Assembly: GCF_000711235.1 (NCBI RefSeq)
Contig: NZ_JOMI01000001.1
Location: forward strand, 682,001-746,000
DNA: 64,000 nt
Reading direction: 5' to 3'
From: Prevotella sp. 10(H)
GTDB lineage: Bacteria; Bacteroidota; Bacteroidia; Bacteroidales; Dysgonomonadaceae
Part shown: positions 55,489 to 64,000 of the stretch, piece by piece
Layout: the number at the start of each line of letters is the position of its first letter
How positions within the stretch are numbered: the first letter of the stretch is position 1
The notes under the pieces: model-generated
What the model was told of the DNA's origin: nothing
Seen by the model: only the letters and a program-made list of their open reading frames with translations
Databases searched by the model: none
Made by a program: the position numbers and the translations under genes

Positions 55489-56181
55489 TTATAATGAAAA
55501 GTAGTAACCTTTTTTCAACAGTTCATCGTATTTTTCTTTATTGAACTTATAGTAAAAAGCTCCGCGCTTTGAACTTGATTTGTCTTTATCCTCTTGCTTT
55601 TCGAGAATGTCCATTTCCAGAATTTTTTTTCTAAAATTACGTTTATCTAATTCTGTTTGATAGATAGCCTCATAAAGAGATTGCAATTGAGGCAATGTAA
55701 ATTTCTCAGGTAAAAGATTAAATCCTAAAGGTTGAGTCGCTGCTTTCTTTCTCAATATCTCTATTGTGTCACTAAGCATTTGATTATGGTCGAAGATCAG
55801 TTCTCCTACCTTATCGAGTTCTTCCCAACGTGCATTATGTATCTTACACAATTCTTCATTAAAAAGTTCCAGATCGATCAACGCATAATAGGCAATGGAA
55901 ATAACACGCTCGCCTTCATCGCGGTTTATCTCCCCATATGTACCTACCTGTTCCATAAATACATCCTGAATACCGGTGTATTCATGTACTACACGTGAAA
56001 CTGTTTCAGACAGGCTTTCATCCGAACGCAAGAAGCCTCCCATCAATGTATCATGACCTTGCAGTGGTTCAAACTTACGTTTTGATATAAGTAGATATAA
56101 TTTACCGTCCTTAAATCCTAGGATTATACAGTCTACGGATAAATAAAACTTTTCCTGTTCTCTATAAAATAATGGTGTCAT
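55489..56181 (-). CDS. araR: AraR, Nudix-type (NrtR family) arabinose regulator
   Basis: A 230-residue DNA-binding protein with an N-terminal Nudix fold (LSVDCIILGFKDGKLYLLISKRKFEP) and a C-terminal winged helix (LPEKFTLPQLQSLYEAIY, KRNFRKKILEM). The Nudix box region GGFLRSDESLSETVSRVVHEYTG lacks the REUXEE catalytic glutamates, so it is a sensor, not a hydrolase. In Bacteroides thetaiotaomicron the homologous AraR responds to L-arabinose and represses arabinose genes. It probably binds the AAGTGT-N7/8-ACACTT sites in this window. It is transcribed alone, between a -7 box at 56269-56276 and its terminator. A single imperfect site at 56238-56256 suggests self-control. Confidence 0.93.
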   Translation of the reverse strand: MTPLFYREQEKFYLSVDCIILGFKDGKLYLLISKRKFEPLQGHDTLMGGFLRSDESLSETVSRVVHEYTGIQDVFMEQVGTYGEINRDEGERVISIAYYALIDLELFNEELCKIHNARWEELDKVGELIFDHNQMLSDTIEILRKKAATQPLGFNLLPEKFTLPQLQSLYEAIYQTELDKRNFRKKILEMDILEKQEDKDKSSSKRGAFYYKFNKEKYDELLKKGYYFSL

Positions 56182-56237
56182 CCAAACTTTTCTAATTACT
56201 TTTTAATAAGGCATTAAATCTGTTGTCCGATTCAGAT

Positions 56238-56276
56238 AAGTGTATTTATTACCCTTTTAATTAATATGCAAATATA
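56238..56276 (-). promoter_or_regulatory. araR promoter with imperfect AraR site
   Basis: The -7 box TATATTTG (minus strand, 56269-56276) lies 88 bases upstream of the araR ATG. About 13 bases downstream of it is AAGTGTATTTATTACCCTT (56238-56256), which differs from the perfect 19-base AraR palindrome by one base in the second arm. Its position after the start site fits repression of araR by its own product. Confidence 0.55.
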
Positions 56277-56299
56277 CCATATTTTTCTTTTCACAAAAT

Positions 56300-58660
56300 T
56301 TATTTGTCAGTTAAAAGTCTGACTTCGGTTATTTTTGCTGTTCTTTTCTTCTCTTTTGCTATAAATTTGACAGTCATATTTTCTTCGTGGATATAGTTTT
56401 CAGGAATTTCAATGAAAGATGTGAGTATTTTATTATCTCCTGCGTTCTCTAATTTCACAGAAGAGATTTTCTGCTCATTTACCACTATATCAAATTCTGC
56501 AGACTGCCCCATATCAAAATATTTAATATACAGACATTTAGCATTCTTATCGTTATTTTTCATCTCATAACTAAACCAACCTTCAGCATCACGCCAGTGC
56601 ATATCCTCTGTGAATCCTGTACGACTCTTTTCTGATTGGAAGAAATGATCTGATTCGGGCTGCTGCTCTCCACAAATAACTTTATCTAATGTTATCGAAT
56701 CTAACTCTTCCCGTTCTTTTTCTTCCCTCTCTATTTTTGCTTGCAATTTTTCTACTTCATCTACAGTTGCCTGCGGCCAATAAATGATATAGCGGGATTC
56801 GTGAAGACGGAAAAACGGAATTAATTCCATTCGATTAGGAAATTTTTCGGAATATAAACTTGATAAAGTAAATGTAAGCGGTTTTCCCTTTACAGGCTTT
56901 ATAAGCGAACCAATATTATTAGGTTCACTTACAATAACAGGTATATCCTTGAGTGGCAAAAGCCTGCCATTTGCAATATGACCGCCACGACTATCATCGG
57001 CAAACAATCCTCTCATATCTTCTTGTCCAGCCTTAGCCGCTAATGCCACCGGCCCGTAAAATATGGAATAATAATTTGACTTATCAGGCAGCTGCTCTAC
57101 AGAAATTTTCATTGGCATCTCAATCTCTACGACATCTCCTTTTTTCCACTTTCTATCTATGGAAATATAATCCGAAACGGGCAAATCTACTTTATAATTT
57201 TTACCATTCAGCTTTATTTTCAGATCGCCTTGGTTTACCCACGAAGAATAGCGAACCTTGAGTGTAAATCTTGTAGCTGTTTCCGGATTGATAATCAACT
57301 TAGTATTCGCTTCATCCGGAAATAAGTTTTCTTGTATTAATTCAATATTTTTCTTTTTCCAATTTAATCTTGATGGAATAAATAGGTTTAAGTATAATTG
57401 ATTATCGGTATGCGCATAAATCATCTCTCCATACTTAGCATGGCTTTCAATCCCGGAACCGACACAACACCACATACTTGTATGAGGCTGCGAGTAGACA
57501 CGATAATGTCCCGGACGCATCTGGGTGAAATAAACTAATCCTCCGTTATGGGGATGCTGACTGGAAAGGATATGATTGTATAATGCCCTTTCATAATAAT
57601 CAATATATTTTTTATCTAAAGATGTCTGGTAAAACATTTTGCTTAATCGAAGCATATTATATGTGTTACAAGTTTCAGGGCCTTCATTCTCTTTTATCAT
57701 ACCCGAAAAATCGTCTGCAGGATGAAAATGCTCTCGAACACTGTTTCCTCCAATGCATATTGAGCGTTTTTGAACTACTGTTTCCCAAAAGAATCGTGCG
57801 GCTTCCGACCATGTATCATTACTTTCCAAGTCAGCAATACGTTTAAAGCCCAATACCTTTGGTATTTGAGTATTAGCATGTTTTCCCGTCAGGTCGTCTA
57901 CGTGATTTATCAAAGGCATCAATATCGACTGATCAGAAAACTGGTATGCAAGTTTTAAATATTTTTTATCTCCCGTAATGGCAGTAACATCAGCAAATGT
58001 TTCATTCAATCCGCCATGTTCGCTCATCAGCATATCCTGAATTTGTTCTTCTGATAAATTAGCAACTAATCTTATCGCCCAATCTGCCATTTTTATCAAC
58101 ATCTCTTTTGCCGTCTGATTACCTGCAATAAGATAGGCATCACGAAGCCCTGCAAATGTTTTATGGATATTATAAAGAGGTACCCACCGGTCGTTAAGCC
58201 CAAAACCGGATGCTCGGATATTGCCAACAGCAATCTCATCCCAAATGACTTTTCCATCTGGTACCCCTCCAATATATCCGTTTCCATTAGCATCTTGACA
58301 TTGCTTCAACTGACTAATCATATAGTCTAGACGCTCTTTGATTTGCTGATCTCCCGTGGATGCATACATCAAAGAAAGTGCAGAAATATAATGGCCTCCA
58401 ATATGTCCGTCTAATCCTGTATTTTCCCAATTAGTATAACTCTCAGATTTCTTTGGAAATCCTGCTTCACGTATAAAAGGCGCCAGTAATCTGTCGGCAT
58501 CCATTTCTAAAAGATATCTTCTATTTAGTTCTTGCGCCTGCTTGAACGGGCTATCTAAAAGCTGAATATCCTGTAGTTGGAAATATTCAGCTTTAATATT
58601 TTTCTGTGCAGAAACCGATAAAGACAGTAACGTTAAGATTATATATATAACTATTTTCAT
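56300..58660 (-). CDS. GH127 beta-L-arabinofuranosidase
   Basis: A 786-residue secreted enzyme (signal peptide IYIILTLLSLSVSAQ). The catalytic barrel opens FQLQDIQLLDSPFKQAQELN. The zinc/catalytic cysteine blocks are ETCNTYNML and MWCCVGSGIESHAKYG, corresponding to the Glu/Cys zinc site with the nucleophilic Cys of HypBA1. The C-terminal 150 residues (after KIEREEKEREELD) form an extra beta domain likely to bind sugars. GH127 enzymes remove beta-L-arabinofuranose from arabino-oligosaccharides and hydroxyproline-linked chains. It is the last gene of the acetyltransferase-GH51-GH127 unit that begins at the double AraR operator near 61310. Confidence 0.93.
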   Translation of the reverse strand: MKIVIYIILTLLSLSVSAQKNIKAEYFQLQDIQLLDSPFKQAQELNRRYLLEMDADRLLAPFIREAGFPKKSESYTNWENTGLDGHIGGHYISALSLMYASTGDQQIKERLDYMISQLKQCQDANGNGYIGGVPDGKVIWDEIAVGNIRASGFGLNDRWVPLYNIHKTFAGLRDAYLIAGNQTAKEMLIKMADWAIRLVANLSEEQIQDMLMSEHGGLNETFADVTAITGDKKYLKLAYQFSDQSILMPLINHVDDLTGKHANTQIPKVLGFKRIADLESNDTWSEAARFFWETVVQKRSICIGGNSVREHFHPADDFSGMIKENEGPETCNTYNMLRLSKMFYQTSLDKKYIDYYERALYNHILSSQHPHNGGLVYFTQMRPGHYRVYSQPHTSMWCCVGSGIESHAKYGEMIYAHTDNQLYLNLFIPSRLNWKKKNIELIQENLFPDEANTKLIINPETATRFTLKVRYSSWVNQGDLKIKLNGKNYKVDLPVSDYISIDRKWKKGDVVEIEMPMKISVEQLPDKSNYYSIFYGPVALAAKAGQEDMRGLFADDSRGGHIANGRLLPLKDIPVIVSEPNNIGSLIKPVKGKPLTFTLSSLYSEKFPNRMELIPFFRLHESRYIIYWPQATVDEVEKLQAKIEREEKEREELDSITLDKVICGEQQPESDHFFQSEKSRTGFTEDMHWRDAEGWFSYEMKNNDKNAKCLYIKYFDMGQSAEFDIVVNEQKISSVKLENAGDNKILTSFIEIPENYIHEENMTVKFIAKEKKRTAKITEVRLLTDK

Positions 58661-58678
58661 TTACTTCATCTTTAAATA

Positions 58679-58721
58679 GGGGAATCCGAATATTGTCAGA
58701 TAACCAAACCTTGGATTCCCC
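58679..58721 (-). terminator. Hairpin between GH51 and GH127
   Basis: GGGGAATCC (58679-58687) and GGATTCCCC (58713-58721) form a perfect 9-bp stem with a 25-base loop, 8 bases after the GH51 stop. The following minus-strand sequence is only partly T-rich, so it may attenuate rather than stop transcription into GH127. Confidence 0.55.
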
Positions 58722-58728
58722 CTTTGAA

Positions 58729-60717
58729 TCACTTTGTAGAATCAGACTTTATTTTATATACATTAAAGGATTGTGGCTGAGTTTTAGCACTTAATATATT
58801 TCCAGAGATAGCTGCAGTTGTTTTTTGAGGAGTTATATTGAATGGAGTATCCAGTGTATTAATTGCTTTCATATCGGTATTTTGTATCATTATACAATCT
58901 TCTACAGAAAACGCCATATTCTTTTTAGCACCGGATAATGTAATCTTTACATCTTTCGCTTCATTCGAAGTATTTACTACTTTTACTATGTAACAACTCT
59001 GTGTATTGTCGTATACAGCAGATGCATACAGGTTATCTTGCCCCGTTACAGCTTTTTTGTCAGCCATCCAAGTGAGATTCACTACATTTGTACCTTTATT
59101 CTGAGCATAAAGTTGCTGTACATAATAATTCGGCGTTTTCATCATTCTAAGATTATCAAACCATATCATATCAGGATTCCATTGCCATCCATCGACATGA
59201 GCAAACAAAGGTGCGTATGTACACATATGCACAATATCGGCATTGCGTTCTAATCCTGTCATAAATGCAGCCTCGGAAAGGGCGGAAAGGAAGTTGTTTT
59301 GTTTTCCTGTAGAATGATCGTGTGAGGCATACTCTCCTGCAAATACTGCAGGCCCTTTCCTGTCATAATTATCGTAACGTGCAGCATTAGCTAAAAACCA
59401 GTCCGGTCCTTTATAATAATGTTCATCTACCAGATCTGCTTTAAGGCGCTTCATTTCCGTCCATAAGTAATCAAATTCTTTTCCATCGGCAGAAGGCCCC
59501 GAACTACCCACAATTTTAATCTCCGGATATTTAGCCCGAATAGCTTTTATGAACGGTTCGAGTCGCTCAGGATATTCTTTACCCCATTGCTCGTTCCCTA
59601 CACCTATAAACTTTAAATTGAATGATTCCGGATGTCCCATATCTGCACGGAGTTTTCCCCAAGTAGAGGTTATAGGTCCGTTAGCAAATTCTATAAGGTC
59701 GAGAGCATCCTGTACATAAGAATCTATTTCACCGACAGGTACATGGCAATGTCCCCCCTCATTCTGGTACTGACACGCCAATCCGCAATTAACTACGGGC
59801 AATGGTTCTGCACCCATATCTTCGGATAAGAGAAAATATTCATAAAATCCCAATCCGTAACTTTGATAATAATCTGGGTAAAATCGATGTGCAAATGTAT
59901 AATGCCATCTATTCTCGTTGATCGGTCTGTTTTCTACGGCTCCTACACTTTTTTTCCAATCATAGCGTGTATCCAAATCTGTACCCTCTACAATACATCC
60001 TCCGGGAAAGCGGAATATTCCCGGATGAATATCAGCGAGGGCCTGTGCCAAATCTTTTCTTAATCCGTTTTGCCTTCCTTTATAAGTATCGGTTGGAAAC
60101 AGGGAAACATGGTCTATTGCTATAGAGCCTTTAGAGGTGAAGAATACCCGCAAACGGCCTTTCTCTTCCGTATCCTTTGCAGGTATAACCATTTCATATT
60201 TTTTCCAGTCAGATGAATTTATAGTTAGCTCCTGACTGCCAATAATATTATTCTTAGAATTAATAAATTCAACTCGTATTTTTTGATCTTCATTTCCATT
60301 GATTTTCTTTGCCCATACCGAAAAACGATATGTAGCGTCTTTTTTAAAACCTATTCCTCGAAAACCTTCATTTTCTATACCTGTATGTTTATGTGTATGC
60401 CCGGATGCGGAAAGCACCAAATAATTAGGATTACGGTCAAAAGGTGAATTATCTTTTTTCACTTCAACTTTACCAAAAGTATACCAGCCCATCAGACTTT
60501 GCGGAAAATCGAATGATCTATTTTTTATAAGCTCGGCATATAATCCTCCATCGGCTGCAAAATTTATGTCTTCGAAGAAAAGTCCATACATGGTAGACTG
60601 AATAGGAGCACCTATTTTTTTCACATCCAAATTAAATTCATAATTCTTTTGTGCATATGCGCTACCTGTTGCTATCAAAAAAATTAAGCTTAGAAGCTTT
60701 ACGCAGTTTTTATTCAT
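58729..60717 (-). CDS. GH51 alpha-L-arabinofuranosidase with carbohydrate-binding domain
   Basis: A 662-residue secreted enzyme (signal peptide LLSLIFLIATGSAYAQ) of the longer GH51 type. It begins YGLFFEDINFAADGGLYAELI, contains a CBM4-type sandwich (about 75-215), RFPGGCIVEGTDLDTRYDWK, the acid/base Glu in GVGNEQWGKEY and the nucleophile Glu in FAGEYASHDH. It is closely related to the GH51 part of the 36250-38850 fusion. It removes alpha-L-arabinofuranose. It is 25 bases after the acetyltransferase gene and in the AraR-controlled unit. Confidence 0.94.
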   Translation of the reverse strand: MNKNCVKLLSLIFLIATGSAYAQKNYEFNLDVKKIGAPIQSTMYGLFFEDINFAADGGLYAELIKNRSFDFPQSLMGWYTFGKVEVKKDNSPFDRNPNYLVLSASGHTHKHTGIENEGFRGIGFKKDATYRFSVWAKKINGNEDQKIRVEFINSKNNIIGSQELTINSSDWKKYEMVIPAKDTEEKGRLRVFFTSKGSIAIDHVSLFPTDTYKGRQNGLRKDLAQALADIHPGIFRFPGGCIVEGTDLDTRYDWKKSVGAVENRPINENRWHYTFAHRFYPDYYQSYGLGFYEYFLLSEDMGAEPLPVVNCGLACQYQNEGGHCHVPVGEIDSYVQDALDLIEFANGPITSTWGKLRADMGHPESFNLKFIGVGNEQWGKEYPERLEPFIKAIRAKYPEIKIVGSSGPSADGKEFDYLWTEMKRLKADLVDEHYYKGPDWFLANAARYDNYDRKGPAVFAGEYASHDHSTGKQNNFLSALSEAAFMTGLERNADIVHMCTYAPLFAHVDGWQWNPDMIWFDNLRMMKTPNYYVQQLYAQNKGTNVVNLTWMADKKAVTGQDNLYASAVYDNTQSCYIVKVVNTSNEAKDVKITLSGAKKNMAFSVEDCIMIQNTDMKAINTLDTPFNITPQKTTAAISGNILSAKTQPQSFNVYKIKSDSTK

Positions 60718-60742
60718 ATCTAAAAAGTTTATATGAAGTTTA

Positions 60743-61297
60743 TTATTGATTTAATTTTTTCACTACTCTGGCGGGATTGCCCACTGCAAGAGTATCGGCT
60801 GGTATACTCTTTGTTACAACTGACGCTGCACCAATTACGCATCTGTCACCAATAGTAACTCCCGGAAGGATAGTTGCCCGGCCTCCTATCCAACAATCTT
60901 TGCCAATAACTACATGTTTACTATCTTCCCACTCCCTGCGGTCTGCTATATCTAACGGATGCCGTGCTGTATAAATATGAACGCCAGGCGCCATTAATGT
61001 ATTTGCACCGATCTTCACAGTGCCGCCATCAAGGATAACTGCGCCGAAATTGATAAATACATTCTCCTCAGCATATATCAAATCACCATAATCACAATAG
61101 AATGGAGGTTCGAGGTGCAGATCTTTTGCAGAATTAGGACATAACTCATTTATTACATCCTGAAATTTATCTGTATAGTATTCGGTTACATTTAGTTTGT
61201 GGAGTATCGGTTTCACCTTTGTTCTGCAATTTATCATTTCTTCACCATGAGCCCAATAGCGTTCTCCCGCGATCATCTTTTCTTTTTCAGTTTTCAT
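60743..61297 (-). CDS. Maltose/galactoside O-acetyltransferase-type sugar acetyltransferase
   Basis: A 184-residue left-handed-beta-helix acetyltransferase of the Maa/LacA/NodL family. The N-terminal helix KEKMIAGERYWAHGEEMINCR is the Maa signature, and the hexapeptide repeats run from VFINFGAVILDGGTVKIGANTLMAPGVHI to the end. The catalytic His lies in YTARHPLD. It would acetylate a sugar hydroxyl with acetyl-CoA in the cytoplasm. It is the first gene after the double AraR operator, which is unexpected for an arabinose operon. It may detoxify excess or non-metabolisable pentose, which is inference. Confidence 0.9.
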   Translation of the reverse strand: MKTEKEKMIAGERYWAHGEEMINCRTKVKPILHKLNVTEYYTDKFQDVINELCPNSAKDLHLEPPFYCDYGDLIYAEENVFINFGAVILDGGTVKIGANTLMAPGVHIYTARHPLDIADRREWEDSKHVVIGKDCWIGGRATILPGVTIGDRCVIGAASVVTKSIPADTLAVGNPARVVKKLNQ

Positions 61298-61309
61298 ATA
61301 TATCAGAAT

Positions 61310-61328
61310 AAGTGTATCAAAAACACTT
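61310..61328. promoter_or_regulatory. AraR-type operator, proximal (acetyltransferase operon)
   Basis: AAGTGTATCAAAAACACTT, arms AAGTGT/ACACTT with a 7-base centre, 13 bases before the acetyltransferase ATG. It matches the proximal araD operator in arms and spacer length. Confidence 0.78.
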
Positions 61329-61342
61329 GCAATTTACAAAAT

Positions 61343-61362
61343 AAGTGTACATGTATACACTT
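61343..61362. promoter_or_regulatory. AraR-type operator, distal (acetyltransferase operon)
   Basis: AAGTGTACATGTATACACTT with an 8-base centre; the palindrome extends outward (AATAAGTGT/ACACTTATT). It starts 33 bases from the proximal site, exactly as at araD, with a similar TTGCAAT stretch between the two. Confidence 0.8.
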
Positions 61363-61643
61363 ATTAAATATGTTATAAAACATATTGACATAAACAGGTT
61401 GGTAAAAACAAAGCTTTTTATGCTAATATACAAGTATTTATCCAATACTTTAAATACAAAAATAGCATGAAACAGAGGGTATCAAATTTCGTGATAATAT
61501 TTGTGATTTTACATTAATAATACAGGAATAATTAAAAAGTGCGAGGTATAAATACTCCCCGCACTTTTTAAATTATATTTCTTTTAAATAAATTTCTTAT
61601 TCGTTCATGAAATAAAAGACTCATTAATTTCTTCTAGAAGAAG
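61363..61643. other. Non-coding gap between the AraR operators and GH35
   Basis: About 280 AT-rich bases. It contains the GH35 terminator (61534-61569) and otherwise nothing recognisable. No further AAGTGT/ACACTT site was seen. Confidence 0.5.
61534..61569 (-). terminator. Terminator of the GH35 gene
   Basis: AAAAAGTGCG (61534-61543) and CGCACTTTTT (61560-61569) form a perfect 10-bp stem with further pairing inside the loop. It is 75 bases after the GH35 stop on the minus strand and ends in T residues. It isolates GH35 from the AraR-controlled unit. Confidence 0.85.
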
Positions 61644-63977
61644 TTATTTCAATTTGAACGGAGTCATTTTCACATAAACTCTAAAGTCCTTAATCATACC
61701 CGGTTTATTCGCCTCTGCTCTCGGTAAATATGAAAATCCTGTAATTTTCTTATCCTCTCCTAAGTCTATCACTATCTGATGTGGATGTTTTGGATTAGTT
61801 TTTGAATAATTAGTATGCCAGAAAGTCGATTCCTGTAGGTCGAAAACATTAGTTGCTACATTATTTGCATCATCTAACTCTTCGCTATCGGCATATACCA
61901 GCTTCCAATGCTGACGCGACACAGGTTTGCCGTCTTCATCCAATAATTCTAATTCCGCTATAGCCGCATAATTATCTCCGCCATGAGAGTTTAAAGCTTC
62001 CAGACAAAAGAAACGCGTATCGATTGTCTTACCGAATTTGATATGTTGCCATCCATTGCCGTTTTTAAATGAACCTTTATAGACTGGAGTTTCTCCCGTT
62101 AAATTCAGGTCCTCTCCCAACTTACGGTGCGCATAGGCTCCATTTCCTTTTTGTACATCCAGTATCGGTTTTCGCAGACCTTCCGTCTCCGGTTTGGTAG
62201 GTGAAGCCATATCAAGTATGATTATTTCGTTCTCTCCTTTTCTCAGCCAGCATCCGGGCATGTATAGTGTCTGTTGAGGCCCAATCTCCCAAAAACGCCC
62301 TATAGCATAACCATTTACCCAAACCATACCTTTACTCCAATTAATCATGTTGAAAAACGTGTCACCAACTTTATCTAGCGTGAATGTTGCCTTGTAGTAT
62401 GCCGGATGTTTAGCTGTATTTTCCTGCTTTTTATATTGCTTGTTTTTAGCAAATCCATAATCGACAGGGATGTTATAGACCTGCCAGTTTTTCAGTTCTG
62501 TTGTTTTATTTCGTGTCTGTATTTCTACTTTCTCGGTTATTCCTTTCCAGTCATAGATGCCTTTTCCGAAGTTCATACGCCCCATAGCTTCTACAAGGAT
62601 ATCGAGTTGTGCCCCATCTTTTACAGGTGGCAGCTTTACTGTTCCTTCTCCTTTCAGGCGACTGAGAGTAGCTATTCTTTCACCATCGAGAAAGACTTGT
62701 GCCCAGTCGTGAGCTTCAGTTATAATTAAGGTTTGTTCTTCATCCGAAGCATTCAGTTTTGTACGGTACAAAATACTTCCCCAACCCTGATCGAAAAATT
62801 CCATGGATTTGATTGTTTCACTTTCAATGGCATCGGGGAGATTTTCAAATAATGAGGCCATTTCGGTTAGTGTAAATGCAGGTATCGATATTGTAGGGAT
62901 AGAATCCGGTATTTCAGATAATGTTTGTCCTTCCGGCAAATAATTTTTCAACAAATTACGCACTTCGTAATATTTTGGAGTAATATTCCCCGATTCTCCT
63001 ATTGGTGCATCATAGTCGTACGATGTACAGGTCGGTGAAAAATTAGGAAAGTTTGCACCTCCCCAATGTCCAAAACTAGTTCCTCCGTGTGTCATATACA
63101 GGCTGAATGAAATATTGCGATCCAGCATTTCCTTCATTCCATTCACTAAAGCTTCAGCACTGCGTGTTTCATGTTTGGCACCCCAATGATCGAACCAACC
63201 CGACCAGAATTCACTACACATAAGCGGAGTATTGGGACGAAGCTCCTGTAAACGACGGAACTGGTCATCTATATTGGCTCCTGTGCCAAAGTTGACTGTC
63301 CAGACAAGATCTTCAAGGGCATTGTTTTCAAAGTTAGAATTCCAGTCACATTGAAACAACGGAACATCCGTAAATCCAGCGTCTTTGACTATATCACGTA
63401 TTTCAGCAATATAGGGTTTATCTGTACCGAATGATCCATATTCATTTTCTACCTGAACCATGATGATATTGCCACCTTTGGTTATCTGCAAATCTGACAA
63501 TTGCTTCGCGACTTCGTTCATAAACAATTTAGTCCGTTCCATGAAATATGGATCTCGCTCACGAAGTTTTATATCTTTTTTCTTCAGCAACCACCAAGGC
63601 AAGCCTCCCATTTCCCACTCGGCACACACATATGGTCCGGGACGAACAATAACGTACATATCGTATTTTTGCACCAGTTTACAGAAGGCTGCTATATCTT
63701 TTTGTCCTGAGAAATCATATTTTCCCTCTTCCGGTTCGTGATAGTTCCAAAAGACATACAGGCAAATAGTGTTCATACCAAGAGCTTTGGACGCTTGTAT
63801 ACGGTGTTCCCAGTATTCTTTGGGAATGCGTGGATAATGAAGCTCAGCTGCTTTGACAACAAAAGGCTCTCCGTTTAGCAAGAAAGTTTTATCACCGATT
63901 TCAAAATTGCCTTTGTTTGTGGTGCAATTATTAAATGTAATTGAAATAATACTTAATATTAGTATAAGTTTTTTCAT
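61644..63977 (-). CDS. GH35 beta-galactosidase with C-terminal discoidin-like domain
   Basis: A 777-residue secreted lipoprotein-like enzyme (signal peptide then NNC at residue 18). The GH35 barrel shows GEPFVVKAAELHYPRIPKEYW, RPGPYVCAEWEMGGLPWWL, the acid/base Glu (E179) in QVENEYGSFG and the nucleophile Glu in LMCSEFWSGWFDHWG. Two jelly-roll domains follow (WVNGYAIGRFWEIGPQQTLY). The last 140 residues (FFCLEALNSHGGDNYAAIAEL...) resemble an F5/8-type carbohydrate-binding domain. It would remove beta-galactose, for example from arabinogalactan side chains. Its start lies 23 bases from the window end, so its promoter is not visible. Confidence 0.94.
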   Translation of the reverse strand: MKKLILILSIISITFNNCTTNKGNFEIGDKTFLLNGEPFVVKAAELHYPRIPKEYWEHRIQASKALGMNTICLYVFWNYHEPEEGKYDFSGQKDIAAFCKLVQKYDMYVIVRPGPYVCAEWEMGGLPWWLLKKKDIKLRERDPYFMERTKLFMNEVAKQLSDLQITKGGNIIMVQVENEYGSFGTDKPYIAEIRDIVKDAGFTDVPLFQCDWNSNFENNALEDLVWTVNFGTGANIDDQFRRLQELRPNTPLMCSEFWSGWFDHWGAKHETRSAEALVNGMKEMLDRNISFSLYMTHGGTSFGHWGGANFPNFSPTCTSYDYDAPIGESGNITPKYYEVRNLLKNYLPEGQTLSEIPDSIPTISIPAFTLTEMASLFENLPDAIESETIKSMEFFDQGWGSILYRTKLNASDEEQTLIITEAHDWAQVFLDGERIATLSRLKGEGTVKLPPVKDGAQLDILVEAMGRMNFGKGIYDWKGITEKVEIQTRNKTTELKNWQVYNIPVDYGFAKNKQYKKQENTAKHPAYYKATFTLDKVGDTFFNMINWSKGMVWVNGYAIGRFWEIGPQQTLYMPGCWLRKGENEIIILDMASPTKPETEGLRKPILDVQKGNGAYAHRKLGEDLNLTGETPVYKGSFKNGNGWQHIKFGKTIDTRFFCLEALNSHGGDNYAAIAELELLDEDGKPVSRQHWKLVYADSEELDDANNVATNVFDLQESTFWHTNYSKTNPKHPHQIVIDLGEDKKITGFSYLPRAEANKPGMIKDFRVYVKMTPFKLK

Positions 63978-64000
63978 AGATATATGTTTATATTTAGCTT

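Noticed and set aside
1-64000. CRISPR arrays, rRNA genes and tRNA genes
   Set aside because: No series of short regularly spaced repeats and no conserved rRNA or tRNA stretch was recognised by eye on either strand. A tRNA search program could still find one in the gaps.

Overview
The window is a stretch of an AT-rich Bacteroidota chromosome. The evidence is two SusC/SusD pairs, many secreted glycoside hydrolases, promoter -7 boxes of the form TAnnTTTG, weak ribosome-binding sites, and an arabinose operon controlled by a Nudix-type AraR. The overall flavour is Bacteroidales, perhaps Dysgonomonas-like; the genus is inference only.

Layout. (1) 1-6678: the end of a TolC-like gene, a periplasmic adaptor and a heavy-metal-efflux-type RND pump, followed by a response regulator and a histidine kinase. 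A 15-bp hairpin terminator at 6874-6914 closes the region. (2) 7093-17338: an isolated phage-tail module with no head, packaging, integrase or lysis genes. It holds a tail-terminator-like protein (on the opposite strand), a tail tube, a tail assembly chaperone with a probable -1 frameshift extension, a tape measure, a distal-tail protein and a 954-aa hub/tip protein. The tip's 3' end is followed by a tandem array (period about 1.6 kb) of tip module plus convergent Ig-like lipoprotein. Conserved outer parts flank variable inner parts, and a third copy is decayed. This is the most unusual part of the window. (3) 17544-18956: a WG-repeat protein and RarD. (4) 19025-31672: a membrane-spanning propeller/LuxR regulator diverges from susC-susD, a PKD-like lipoprotein, GH3 and GH5, probably a beta-glucan utilisation locus. 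(5) 31756-63977, all on the minus strand: a large arabinose-polysaccharide locus. It contains a TauE-like permease, CE15, several GH43 and GH51 proteins including fusions, GH97, a DUF3823 protein, SusD, SusC, a sodium/sugar symporter, araB, araA, araD, araR, GH127, GH51, a sugar O-acetyltransferase and GH35.

How it works together. SusC/D and the GH43, GH51, GH127, GH97, GH35 and CE15 enzymes would capture and strip arabinose-rich polysaccharides such as arabinan, arabinogalactan or arabinoxylan. The symporter imports free L-arabinose, and AraA, AraB and AraD convert it to D-xylulose 5-phosphate. AraR-type palindromes (AAGTGT-N7/8-ACACTT) occur as identically built double operators, 33 bp apart, upstream of both araD and the acetyltransferase-GH51-GH127 unit. 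A single imperfect site lies in front of araR. No hybrid two-component regulator is visible in the arabinan locus.
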